Assembly (NCBI RefSeq): GCF_016584085.1
Contig: NZ_NRSJ01000005.1
Location: 1-64,000, forward strand
DNA length: 64,000 bases
Direction: 5' to 3'
Source of the DNA: Halochromatium glycolicum
Lineage (GTDB): Bacteria > Pseudomonadota > Gammaproteobacteria > Chromatiales > Chromatiaceae
Made by a program: the position numbers and the translations under genes. This document shows positions 1 through 7,448 of the stretch, one piece after another (the first letter of the stretch is position 1; each line of letters begins with the position of its first letter). The notes under the pieces were generated by a model. It saw only the letters and a program-made list of their open reading frames with translations. It was not told the origin of the DNA and ran no database searches.

Positions 1-128
1 CTCGGTTCCGGTGGATGGCCAGTCCTTTCCGGTTCGGGACTTTCACCCGGCGGGTCACAATAAGAGGTTTCCGATCACTCAAATCATTTCGCGATCATCC
101 CCCTCTTCCAGGCTTTGCCTGGCGCAAG

Positions 129-277
129 GAAAAGCTCGTACCGAATTGCGCAGGATTGTCGTTTGCCTTCGAGGGGCGTCGCCGGGAGCATAGCCGGGCT
201 ATGTGACCGGCGGCGCGACGAAGAAGGCGAGCGAAAAGACCAGCAAGGCGGTATGAGCTTTGACAGAAATCGCCTTA
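129..277 (+). repeat. Copy 1 of a 164-bp palindromic MITE-like repeat, left end eroded
   Basis: About 150 bp nearly identical to the copies at 3165-3328 and 38821-38984. The left terminus (the part matching TTAGGCGATTGCC in the others) is degraded here, while the right terminus ends in AATCGCCTTAG like the others. The centre contains the inverted repeat CATAGC-CGG-GCTATG. It lies just upstream of the flavoprotein gene at 358. No transposase is encoded in it; open frames through it are not convincing genes. Confidence 0.85.
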
Positions 278-298
278 GGCCGTTGGCCTCACCCCTTA

Positions 299-340
299 CC
301 GCTCATCGGCCCGACCCCTCGCCGCTCATCGGCCCGACCC
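299..340. repeat. Two direct copies of a 19-bp sequence upstream of the flavoprotein gene
   Basis: The 19-bp sequence CCGCTCATCGGCCCGACCC occurs at 299-317 and again at 322-340, a 23-bp period, ending about 18 bp before the ATG of the gene at 358. It could be a regulator site or a slippage product; nothing in the sequence decides between them. Confidence 0.6.
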
Positions 341-357
341 GCTGAGGATCGCTTCTT

Positions 358-2061
358 ATGTCGACCCAACCCACCCGCATCGTCGTCATCGGCGGCTCGG
401 CCGCCGGACCCAAGGCTGCCGCCAAGGCACGCCGGATGGACGAATTCGCCGAGATCATCCTGTTCCAGCGCGAGCAGGAGCTGTCGATGGCCTCCTGTGG
501 CTTCCCCTATTACGTCGGCGGCACCTTCGACGATCGCAACATGCTGATCTGCACGCCGGCCGGGATCGTGCGCGACCCGAATTTCTACGGCAAAGCCAAG
601 GGCATCGAGGCCCTGGTGCAAACCGAGGCGCTCAGGATCGACCGCGAGGCCAAAACGGTCTTCCTCAAGCACCTGCCCACCGGCAACGAGCGCACGCTTC
701 ACTACGACCGGCTGATCCTCGCGACCGGCGCGCGGCCGGTCTGCCCGGCCGCACCGGGATTCGATCTCGCCGGCGTGCAGACGCTGCACTCGATGGGCGA
801 TGCCGATGCGCTGCGCGCGGTGCGCGATGCCAAGGAGGTCGACAAGGCGGTGGTGGTCGGCGGCGGTCTGATCGGCTTCGAGGTCTGTGAGGCACTGCGC
901 CTGGCTGGCATCGACACCACTGTGATCGAGAAGACCAAGCAGATCCTGCCGTTCCTGGACCCGGACCTCGGCAAGCTGGTCGAGAACCATATCCGTGCTC
1001 ATGGGCCGGACATCATCGTCGGCAATGGTGTCGCCGAATTCCTCGGCGACAACGGCAAGCTGGTCGGCGTCAAGCTCGACAACGGCACCGAGCTGCCCTG
1101 CCAGCTCGCGGTGGTCGCGGTCGGGGTACGCCCGAACATCGATCTGGCCCAGCTCGCCGGGCTCGAGATCGGCGATCAGGGCGGCATCCGGGTCAACGAC
1201 CGGATGCAGACCTCGGACCCAGACATCTATGCGGCGGGGGACTGCGTCGAGTGCACGTCGCTGGTGACCGGCCGGTACGTGCGGGCGCCTTATGGTGATC
1301 TCGCCAACCTGCAAGGCCGTGTCGCAGGGCAGAACGTGGTCAAGGAAGGCAGCGCGCACTTCCCTGGGATCACCCAGACCGGCATCTGCAAGATCTTCGA
1401 TTATACCGTCGGCTTCACCGGGCTTTCGGCGCAGCGGGCCAAGGCAGAGGGCTTCACCGAGATCGAGACGGCGACGATCTCGGGGCTCGATATCCCGGTG
1501 TTCATGAGCGGCAAGCTGCTGATCAGCAAGCTCGTCGCCGAGCGCGAGAGCGGTCGCATCCTCGGTTTCCAGTGTGTCGGGCCGGGCGATGTAAGCAAGC
1601 GGGTCGCGACCATGGCAATGGCGATCCGCGGCAAGCTGACGGTCGCGGACATGGTGAACGCCGATCTGCCCTATGCGCCGCCCTATTCGCTCGCGCTCGA
1701 TCACACGATCGTCTCGGCGCAGGTGATGGAGAACAAGTTGCAGGGGCGGATGCAGGGCCTGACGGTGACCGAGGTGAAGGAGCGCGTCGATCATGGCGCG
1801 GACTGCTTCGTGCTCGATACCCGCAGTCCGCAGGAGTTCGAGGCGATGCGGCTCGGGATCGGCGAGACCCTGATCCCGCTCGGGGCCTTGCGCGACCGGC
1901 TCGATGAGCTGCCCCAGGACAAGGATCGCGAGATCATCCTCTATTGCAAGATCTCGCTGCGCGGTTACGAGGCCGCATCGATCCTGCAGCAGCATGGTTG
2001 GCGCAATGTCAAGGTCATGGAGGGCGGGATCATGGCCTGGCCTTACGCGCGGGAGAAGTGA
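358..2061 (+). CDS. FAD/NAD(P)-dependent disulfide (CoA-disulfide or persulfide) reductase with C-terminal rhodanese domain
   Basis: 567 residues. The N-terminal FAD-binding motif (VVIGGSAAGPKAA, residues 9-21) is followed by the single redox cysteine in SMASCGFPY (Cys47). This single-Cys signature is typical of the CoA-disulfide reductase, NADH oxidase and persulfide reductase family rather than of two-Cys disulfide reductases. A second dinucleotide motif (VVVGGGLIGFEVCEA) lies near residue 165, and AAGDCVE marks the FAD-binding end. From about residue 460 a rhodanese domain follows, with catalytic Cys530 in LYCKISLRG. The fused architecture is known from NAD(P)H-dependent CoA-disulfide and polysulfide or persulfide reductases, which cleave CoA-SSH or disulfides. 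In a sulfur oxidiser, a role in cytoplasmic sulfane-sulfur handling is likely, but this is inference. The ATG at 358 puts the FAD motif at the usual distance. It stands alone, preceded by MITE copy 1. Confidence 0.85.
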   Translation: MSTQPTRIVVIGGSAAGPKAAAKARRMDEFAEIILFQREQELSMASCGFPYYVGGTFDDRNMLICTPAGIVRDPNFYGKAKGIEALVQTEALRIDREAKTVFLKHLPTGNERTLHYDRLILATGARPVCPAAPGFDLAGVQTLHSMGDADALRAVRDAKEVDKAVVVGGGLIGFEVCEALRLAGIDTTVIEKTKQILPFLDPDLGKLVENHIRAHGPDIIVGNGVAEFLGDNGKLVGVKLDNGTELPCQLAVVAVGVRPNIDLAQLAGLEIGDQGGIRVNDRMQTSDPDIYAAGDCVECTSLVTGRYVRAPYGDLANLQGRVAGQNVVKEGSAHFPGITQTGICKIFDYTVGFTGLSAQRAKAEGFTEIETATISGLDIPVFMSGKLLISKLVAERESGRILGFQCVGPGDVSKRVATMAMAIRGKLTVADMVNADLPYAPPYSLALDHTIVSAQVMENKLQGRMQGLTVTEVKERVDHGADCFVLDTRSPQEFEAMRLGIGETLIPLGALRDRLDELPQDKDREIILYCKISLRGYEAASILQQHGWRNVKVMEGGIMAWPYAREK

Positions 2062-2260
2062 GTGGCTGCCGATCATGGCGGCCCATGATGCTGGCAGCAG
2101 GTGACGTTGGAGGGTGAAACGCTTGCGGCCGTTGCTTAGTGGCTGTCCATTTTCTACTTCCCGATGATCGCCCAACGCTGGCCCGTAAATCGGGAAGAAG
2201 TTGATGGACAGTTTCTTAGCTCAACGGGTGGGGTTCGCAACGTCGGGCGCTGGTGTAAGG

Positions 2261-2368
2261 AAGGGGAGGCCGCACCGGCTCCGGCGGACGCCGTGAATAC
2301 GATCCCTGTAGGCTCGGCGATCGCCGTCCTGGCGATCGACGCCGCCGGAGCCGGTACGGCCTCCCCTT
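2261..2368. repeat. Long inverted repeat, 27-bp arms
   Basis: Arm 2261-2287 is the reverse complement of arm 2342-2368 except for one base; the core is GCCGGAGCCGGT and CGGCCTCCCCTT on the right arm. The 54-bp spacer is large for a terminator. The right arm is also part of the first 109-bp tandem unit, so the inverted repeat may reflect an inverted duplication of that unit. Confidence 0.7.
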
Positions 2369-2638
2369 CCCCGACCGCTTAAGTCCGCTTCGGCGCTCGG
2401 CATCGAGACCCTCAACGCAGGCTTGGCGATCACGGCACTGGCGACCGATGCCACCGGAGCCAGTGCGACCTCCCTTCCCCGGACCGCTTGCGCCAGCTTC
2501 GGCGCTCGGCATCGAGACCCTCAATGCAGGCTTGGCGATCACGGCACTGGCGACCGATGCCGCTGGAGACAGCGTGGTCTCCCCTTGCCCTATCGCTCAA
2601 GCCAACATCGGTGGAAATCGTCGGTCTAGCGCTTCCAA
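2311..2638. repeat. 109-bp tandem repeat, three diverging units
   Basis: Units start at 2311, 2420 and 2529, exactly 109 bp apart. Units 2 and 3 share their first 33 bases exactly, beginning GGCTTGGCGATCACGGCACT. Units 1 and 2 share their last 40 or so bases (core CGGCGCTCGGCATCGAGACC) with one difference. Unit 3 decays after the first third. The 109-bp period would shift frame, arguing against a present-day repeat protein. Confidence 0.8.
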
Positions 2639-2799
2639 GCCACGTGATCGCCACCCGGACGATAAGGGCCTTCAAGGCAGGGCTAGGCCTAATCGCCAAC
2701 CTGCCTAAAACTGCGGTGGAGACCATACTGGGCTTGTCAGGCAATGCAGGTGCTGGCTAGCCTAACGCGCTCAGGCGCGGGGAGTCCGAAAGATGTTGT

Positions 2800-3108
2800 C
2801 TACTCATGATAGCGGGTGCTTGTGGAGATCCCGTTCAGGCTTTTTGCGGTCGGCGAGCCGGGCGGCGTGACCCTCAGCCTCTCAAGCAACGCTTGATAGC
2901 GCCGCTCATGAGCAAAAGCGACGAACGCGAACAGCAGCAACAGGAGGACGATCAACAGGCAGAGCAGCACGACGACCGGCAGCAAGGCGGCTGATAAGGC
3001 CAGCGTCGCGCATGGGATAGCGTCGGTCTCGAGTCGCGCCTGGACGACGACGGGATTCGCCAACATGGGGGCGAAGGTCACGAGCCAGACCGCGAGCCCG
3101 AGTTGCAT
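2800..3108 (-). CDS. Small hypothetical membrane protein
   Basis: About 102 residues from the ATG at 3108 (a TTG at 3120 is an alternative). Residues 1-20 form a hydrophobic segment resembling a signal anchor (LGLAVWLVTFAP). A second, very leucine- and valine-rich segment follows (LSAALLPVVVLLCLLIVLLL), then a basic tail. No family is recognised. It has no clear ribosome binding site and sits between repeats, so it may not be expressed. Two predicted transmembrane segments are the only supporting signal. Confidence 0.35.
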   Translation of the reverse strand: MQLGLAVWLVTFAPMLANPVVVQARLETDAIPCATLALSAALLPVVVLLCLLIVLLLLLFAFVAFAHERRYQALLERLRVTPPGSPTAKSLNGISTSTRYHE

Positions 3109-3164
3109 TGTCAGCAACAAGGCGCCGATGATAGGCCATGATCGGACCCGCTTGGCTCGTCGTC

Positions 3165-3328
3165 TTAGGCGATTGCCGGAAAAGCTCGTACCGAATTGCG
3201 CAGGATTCTCGTTTGCCTTCGAGGAGCGTCGCCGGGAGCATAGCCGGGCTATGTGACCGGCGGCGCGACGAAGAAGGCGAGCGAAAAGACCAGCAAGGCG
3301 GTATGAGCTTTGACAGAAATCGCCTTAG
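3165..3328 (+). repeat. Copy 2 of the 164-bp palindromic MITE-like repeat, intact
   Basis: A complete copy. The left end reads CTTAGGCGATTGCCGG and the right end reads GAAATCGCCTTAG. The reverse complement of the right end gives CTAAGGCGATT, so the termini are inverted repeats extending imperfectly about 29 bp, to GCTCxTACC. The interior is a long imperfect hairpin centred on CATAGCCGGGCTATG. No open frame in it looks like a transposase, consistent with a non-autonomous element mobilised in trans. It ends 57 bp before the gene at 3385. Confidence 0.9.
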
Positions 3329-3384
3329 GAAACGTTCTTCGTCCGCAGTCAGTCTCACCGTTTTTCCTCGACCCTTCCTCGACA

Positions 3385-3747
3385 ATGGAATTCTTTGCCA
3401 CGACCCCCTGTCATCTCAGCGCCGAGCAACTCCAGGGCGAGCTCACCGGTCAGCGGCTGGCCGAGCTGTGCGCTTCGATCGATCGCGTGCTGCACTGGGA
3501 CGCTGATCGGGACGCCGGCGAGGTCTATTGCCTCTGGGGACAGTTCAGGGTCCACCGCGAGTGTCTCCGCGATGGCGTGCGTTTCACGTTACCAGGCTGC
3601 CCGAATGCGCTGGCTTGGACGATCACTGTCGTCCCCGATGGTGCCCTGATCCACTGCACGATCAACCGCAGCGAGCATGATCCCGATTTCATCGAGTCGA
3701 TCGAGGAGTTCGTCGCGGACTGGTCACAGGGGTTGCAACGGTTGTGA
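3385..3747 (+). CDS. Conserved-looking hypothetical protein
   Basis: 120 residues from the ATG at 3385. Composition is that of a normal soluble protein, starting MEFFATTPCHLSAEQLQGEL. It has several aromatic and cysteine residues (VYCLWGQFRVHRECLRDGVRF) and an acidic C-terminal helix (IESIEEFVADWSQGLQ). No known domain, signal peptide or membrane segment is visible. Codon use matches the neighbouring genes, which is the main reason to accept it. It lies alone between MITE copy 2 and the decayed restriction locus. Function unknown. Confidence 0.6.
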   Translation: MEFFATTPCHLSAEQLQGELTGQRLAELCASIDRVLHWDADRDAGEVYCLWGQFRVHRECLRDGVRFTLPGCPNALAWTITVVPDGALIHCTINRSEHDPDFIESIEEFVADWSQGLQRL

Positions 3748-3954
3748 AAGCCGACTGATTATCGGACAAGTCAGATCGGAAAGCCGAAAGCCTCTGGATT
3801 CACTGGCTTCATGCATCAGGATCAACAGCGAGCGCACCAGAGATTCTGGCCAGCTAGGCTTGGGGGATCAACCAGCCCGCCCCGTTCCGACACGAGCAGC
3901 ATGTCAGAGCGTCAGGCTCGCGCCATAGCGCCGCAGCCACTGCTTTTGACTCGC

Positions 3955-4640
3955 TCATGCCCGTTCATCCTCCAGCGCGGCTTCGCACGCAGGTCCGCCG
4001 AGCAGCCCCCAATGGCGAGTCTTGGCCAATTTCATGATCCCGACCGCGATCCGCTCGCGCTTGGCCTTCAGCTCCGGCAGATCGCTCAGCATCAACGCCT
4101 TCTTGATCTCGCTGCGCGTGCATTCCTGCTTGTCGCCGTTGTGCCAGTAGTCGATGCTGCCGATGCTGGCTTGCAATGTCTCGACGACGGCCGCGATCAG
4201 CGCCTGCATTTATTGTCCCGACTGATGTGATCCGGACATCAAGAAGCCGCCAGATAATGGAAATAAGCGGCTCCTCCGTTTGGATTGGTCCCGGCGGAAC
4301 GATACTACCGGGTCCTGCTCATCGGTGACCTCGTTGACATCAACCTTGGCCTTGAACAACCACTTCTGGACCGTCCCGTTGGCCTCCAGCAGGGTGCGGT
4401 TGGGCTGACGCAGGAGATGGTCTTGCAGCTCCTAGAGCTAGCCAGGGCTGGCTCTCGGGGATGGTGTTGATGGCGCCGATCGCCTGCGCGAAGACCTCCG
4501 GCAGCAGCCACTGGCGGTAGCTCTGGCACCGGCTCTTGACGGGATCGACGGGGATATCCGGACCCTGGTCGATGATCTCCCAGCCGAGATCGACGCAACT
4601 GGTGTAGGAGGGGCTGCTCGACTTCCGTGTATTCGCTCAT
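3955..4640 (-). pseudogene. hsdR: Remnant of type I restriction endonuclease subunit R (HsdR)
   Basis: On the minus strand the locus begins with MSEYTEVEQPLLHQL, the usual HsdR N-terminus. After a frameshift near residue 15 it continues in another frame as DLGWEIIDQGPDIPVDPVKS, then WLLPEVFAQAIGAINTIP, followed by an in-frame stop and ELQDHLLRQPNRTLLEANG. The last part (3955-4209) reads as an HsdR C-terminal segment: SIGSIDYWHNGDKQ and IKKALMLSDLPELKAKRE. Intact HsdR is about 1,000 residues; here only about 690 bp remain, so the nuclease core and the helicase domains are deleted. It is clearly non-functional. Recognition of both ends rests on remembered family sequences and needs a database search. 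Confidence 0.75.
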
Positions 4641-4654
4641 GACGACGCTTCAGA

Positions 4655-5041
4655 TTACCAAAGGGTCGCGACCGGATAATCCGTCATCGCTTCGTCTGGA
4701 GTCATAATGGTCAAGCCATGCTCAATCGCCTGACAAATCAGCATACGGTCGAACGGGTCGCGATGATAATCCGGGAGCTTTGCCAATTGGTACACAGAAA
4801 GTGCGTCCAGCGACAAGGTAGTGATCAGATGAATTTTGCGTTGGCGTTGAATGAACTGCGCGGCTGGCTCTGGTAATGGGAGCTTACCCAGCCGGTTCTT
4901 GACCATGATCTCCCAGGCCGACACGCTACTCAGAAAGACCTCGTTCTCGATGTCCTGAAAGACGCTTCTTGCGGTCTGACTGAGCTCCGGCGCATCGCTG
5001 GCCAGCCATAGAAACGCGCAGGTATCGAGCAAAATCCTCAT
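4655..5041 (-). CDS. vapC: PIN-domain toxin, VapC type
   Basis: 128 residues with the PIN-domain acidic pattern: LLDTCAFLWLAS at the N-terminus (Asp6), SVSAWEIMVKNRLGKL in the middle (Glu), and HRDPFDRMLICQAIEHGLTIMTPDE near the C-terminus (Asp residues). These acidic residues coordinate the metal used for RNA cleavage in VapC toxins. The start ATG overlaps the stop of the preceding antitoxin gene by 4 bp (ATGA), implying translational coupling. It closes the three-gene set 5501-4655 on the minus strand, which lies between the two restriction remnants. Length is normal and no key residue is obviously missing. Confidence 0.85.
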   Translation of the reverse strand: MRILLDTCAFLWLASDAPELSQTARSVFQDIENEVFLSSVSAWEIMVKNRLGKLPLPEPAAQFIQRQRKIHLITTLSLDALSVYQLAKLPDYHRDPFDRMLICQAIEHGLTIMTPDEAMTDYPVATLW

Positions 5042-5262
5042 TGCTTGCCCTCGAACCCCTCCAGAATCTCATCCGGTAACGGTTCGCAAAAGCTCGCGGG
5101 CACCTGAAACTGGCCCTTGGCGAGACCGATTGGCCGTTGCGCATGCGTTACTTCCTGTTCGCTTGCCAACCCGAGCCTAAAGTAGTGGATGAGATCGTAC
5201 AGCTCCGCCAGTTTGTTCCCCGGTATCTGTTTGATCTCATTAATCAGTTGATCTTGAATCAT
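5038..5262 (-). CDS. DUF2281-like antitoxin partner of the PIN toxin
   Basis: 74 residues starting MIQDQLINEIKQIPGNKLAEL. The helical N-terminus followed by LYDLIHYFRLG matches the DUF2281 type of antitoxin commonly found directly upstream of VapC genes. The C-terminus (PLPDEILEGFEGKQ) is the likely toxin-binding tail. It overlaps the toxin gene by 4 bp downstream, and its own ATG overlaps the stop of the FitA-like gene upstream by 4 bp. It has no obvious DNA-binding domain, so operator binding may be supplied by the FitA-like protein; that is inference. Confidence 0.7.
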   Translation of the reverse strand: MIQDQLINEIKQIPGNKLAELYDLIHYFRLGLASEQEVTHAQRPIGLAKGQFQVPASFCEPLPDEILEGFEGKQ

Positions 5263-5501
5263 GCCTTCTCCCCGAGCTTTTTCTGATTGGTGCCATCTTG
5301 AATGCGCGCATAGTCCTCGTCGCACCCCACATCCGGCATGTCGGCGAGTACGCGCAAGAAGCTGCGCCGCTTTGGTCGCAGGAGAGACTCCTCGAGAATC
5401 CGCCGGTGCTCCACTTGCATGCTGACCGCGTGGGCACTGGCACGTTCCTCTAATGCCCGGCTGATCTCATCATCGACGTTACATACCAACAAATCGGCCA
5501 T
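5259..5501 (-). CDS. FitA-like ribbon-helix-helix antitoxin
   Basis: 80 residues. MADLLVCNVDDEISRALEER and SMQVEHRRILEESLL follow the FitA pattern: a short beta strand, then two helices of a ribbon-helix-helix DNA-binding fold. RPKRRSFLRVLADMPDVG then matches the toxin-neutralising tail seen in FitA. FitA is normally followed directly by its PIN partner FitB, but here it is followed by a DUF2281 gene and a different PIN gene. It is therefore either an orphan antitoxin or the DNA-binding member of a three-part system. It is first in the operon, and the 4-bp overlap with the next gene supports cotranscription. Confidence 0.75.
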   Translation of the reverse strand: MADLLVCNVDDEISRALEERASAHAVSMQVEHRRILEESLLRPKRRSFLRVLADMPDVGCDEDYARIQDGTNQKKLGEKA

Positions 5502-5733
5502 GGTTATCTTCGCTAGCGATCACTGTACGGACAACATGATGGCAATGATAGCGCCCGCTTGCCCCCTTCCCAAGCTCCAGCAAATACCCGGAACAGCAGC
5601 GCCAAATCTTCGGAGCACTCGCTCAAATCTTCGGGGCATCGCCCCAAACAGACGGAGTAGCGCGGTCGCTCGCTTCGGTTACGTCCGGCGCGTCGTCTCC
5701 GATGAAGATGGGGCGTTCGTCTTCCCAGACGAC

Positions 5734-5906
5734 CTAGTCATGTCCGAGCCGGCGCTTCTCGTCGAGCTTCTGTTGCACGGCCTTGCGCAGGTCCTCCAAG
5801 GTGCGCGCTGCCTCGGGAGGAAGGACTTGCTCAGCCACTCGTAGGCGGCGCCGAGCAGGTCCGGAAACTCGAACTCGCTGTCCTTCACCACATCGACCTC
5901 TGGGCA
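5734..5906 (-). pseudogene. hsdM: Probable remnant of type I methyltransferase subunit M (HsdM)
   Basis: The minus-strand sequence reads DVVKDSEFEFPDLLGAAYEW and continues LSKSF. This resembles the HsdM segment (FPDLLGAAYEYL and similar) just before the methyltransferase catalytic domain. The frame then shifts at a CCTCCC run into a short tail (PPEAARTLEDLRKAVQQKL) and stops. Only about 55 codons remain of a gene usually over 1.4 kb. Together with the hsdR remnant at 3955-4640 it marks a dead type I restriction-modification locus. The assignment is weaker than for hsdR because so little remains. Confidence 0.5.
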
Positions 5907-5937
5907 GAGGCTGCCCGATCACGGGCGGATGCGCCGC

Positions 5938-7374
5938 TTACTCCAGAACCAGCTTCCGGCCGAAGGGGTGGCGGGCGTTGGCATAGGCGGCCGGGACGGT
6001 CCAGATCACTGGGAAGCTGGGCTTGTACTCGGCGGGACCGTCGAGGTCGGTGAGGAAGACGCCGATGTCGGGGGCATGACGCTCGGCCTCGCGCAGCAAG
6101 GGGCTGAAGTCGGTGCCGCCGCCGCCCTCGAAGGCCAGTTCGCGCAGGTTGGAGCGGCCGGGCTCGAACTGGGCGACGCCGGTGACGCGCTGGTCGCCGG
6201 CGATGAGGGTGAGCCCGGCCTCGAGGCGGCGGCTGATCGCCTCGATCTCGGTGGTGAAGCGCTCGAGGACGTGCGGATCGATCGAGCCGGAGAGATCGAC
6301 CATCACGACGAGCCGCGGGACGGCGCGCGAGGCGGTCTTGCCCGGCTCCCAGGGCAGGCGTTGTCCGCCCGGGGTGCGGCCTTGGTTGGCGAGATAGGAG
6401 CGCGACGGACGCGACCAGGATTGGTCCGGCGTGCGCGCCAGGCCGCGGGTGAGCAGGGTCCGCAGCAGGTGCTCCCAGGGGGTGCGCACCTTCGGCAGGT
6501 CGGCGATCAGCTCGCGCAGCATCGAGTGGGCGCCGTCGCCGGCATGGGCGCGGACCAGGCGCTGCTGCCATTCGCGCGCCTGCTCGGCCTCCTGTTCGGG
6601 CCGCGCGTGCGGATCGGCGGGGAGCAGGTCCCTTGGCGTCTCGTCGCCGAGCCAGCGGGCGCGCGCCGCGCGCACGCCCTCGGCGCGCGCTTGCGCCGGC
6701 TCGTCGCTGTCTTGCCGGTCTGGGTCGGCGTGCTGCGGCTTGCTTTGGCTGGCCCCGGCGCCGCCGGCTCGATCCGCGCGCTTGCGGGTGCCCTGACCGC
6801 CGGTGGCCCGCTTGGCCGGGCGGTCATCGATCGCCCGGTAGAGCCGTTCGACATCCCATTCCAGCAATGCCGCGGCGGCCTGCTGCTCACGATGCAGCAC
6901 GCTGGCGAGCAGCCCTTCCAGGGTCACCGCCTCTCGCGGCAGCTCGAGCCAGCTCAGATGCCCGAGCGTGCTATTGACGATGGCGTCGGCGCAGACGTTG
7001 AACAGCGCGGGATCGATCTCGCCGAGCAGCCGCTCGAGCGCCTGGGCACGCTGGGCATGACAGAGCGCCACGTGCAGGACCTGGTGGGCGACCTGGCCGA
7101 TCTGCTGCGGCAGCGACAGCGTCTCGAAGGACGGGGTGTAGAAGATGGTCTGGCCGTCATTGGCGGCGCAGGGGGTGAGTCGGTCCGCGGCGCCAGCACC
7201 GCGCGTCGGGCCGGCCGCGTTGCCACTAACCGGCGTCCCATTGCGCCCGGGCGCCGGCAGCGCGTCGACATCCTGATGCCGAATCCAGAGCGCGAGCCCG
7301 CCGGTCGAGGGTGCGTACTCGACGAGCTTCTGGATCGCGCGCGTGCCGCGGTGGGTATGGAGGGATGCCTGCAT
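5938..7374 (-). CDS. VWA-domain protein with DUF2201-type metallopeptidase-like N-terminal domain
   Basis: 478 residues. The N-terminal half resembles the DUF2201 predicted metallopeptidase domain: a segment GQTIFYTPSFETLSLPQQIG is followed by VAHQVLHVALCH. The family usually shows HExxH here; in this protein the glutamate is Gln (HQVLH), so peptidase activity is doubtful. A charged Ala/Arg-rich linker follows (around residues 190-260). The C-terminal VWA-like domain has a MIDAS motif, DLSGS, after VPRLVVMV, and GGGGTDFSPLL downstream. The gene lies 74 bp downstream of the MoxR-like ATPase gene on the same strand. Such AAA/VWA pairs usually act as a chaperone-type machine on a partner protein; no substrate is indicated here. 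Confidence 0.85.
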   Translation of the reverse strand: MQASLHTHRGTRAIQKLVEYAPSTGGLALWIRHQDVDALPAPGRNGTPVSGNAAGPTRGAGAADRLTPCAANDGQTIFYTPSFETLSLPQQIGQVAHQVLHVALCHAQRAQALERLLGEIDPALFNVCADAIVNSTLGHLSWLELPREAVTLEGLLASVLHREQQAAAALLEWDVERLYRAIDDRPAKRATGGQGTRKRADRAGGAGASQSKPQHADPDRQDSDEPAQARAEGVRAARARWLGDETPRDLLPADPHARPEQEAEQAREWQQRLVRAHAGDGAHSMLRELIADLPKVRTPWEHLLRTLLTRGLARTPDQSWSRPSRSYLANQGRTPGGQRLPWEPGKTASRAVPRLVVMVDLSGSIDPHVLERFTTEIEAISRRLEAGLTLIAGDQRVTGVAQFEPGRSNLRELAFEGGGGTDFSPLLREAERHAPDIGVFLTDLDGPAEYKPSFPVIWTVPAAYANARHPFGRKLVLE

Positions 7375-7448
7375 CGGAAAGGTTGTGTCTCGCCAAGTCG
7401 GTACGCGTCGCAGCGAGTTACAACGGGGAGCTCGGGCGCCCCGCGACC

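Larger units (their letters stand above)
2062..2799. other. Gene-free stretch rich in repeats
   Basis: About 740 bp between the flavoprotein gene and the small membrane ORF. It contains the 109-bp tandem repeat (2311-2638) and a long inverted repeat (arms 2261-2287 and 2342-2368). Short open frames exist on both strands, but the repeat unit is not a multiple of three, so none keeps its frame across the repeats, and I see no protein family. It may be decayed coding sequence. Confidence 0.6.

Noticed and set aside
129..277. Small proteins read out of the 164-bp repeat (same peptide in all three copies)
   Set aside because: The same frame appears because the DNA repeat is conserved; there is no consistent ribosome binding site and the element is palindromic, as expected of a MITE.
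289..2175. A 628-codon open frame on the minus strand opposite the flavoprotein gene
   Set aside because: Its codons are the mirror of a strong plus-strand gene, composition is His/Arg/Asp-rich with no family. The plus-strand protein has clear motifs.
2311..2638. 109-bp tandem units considered as a CRISPR array or a beta-roll repeat protein
   Set aside because: No short identical repeats with unique spacers, and the period is not divisible by three.
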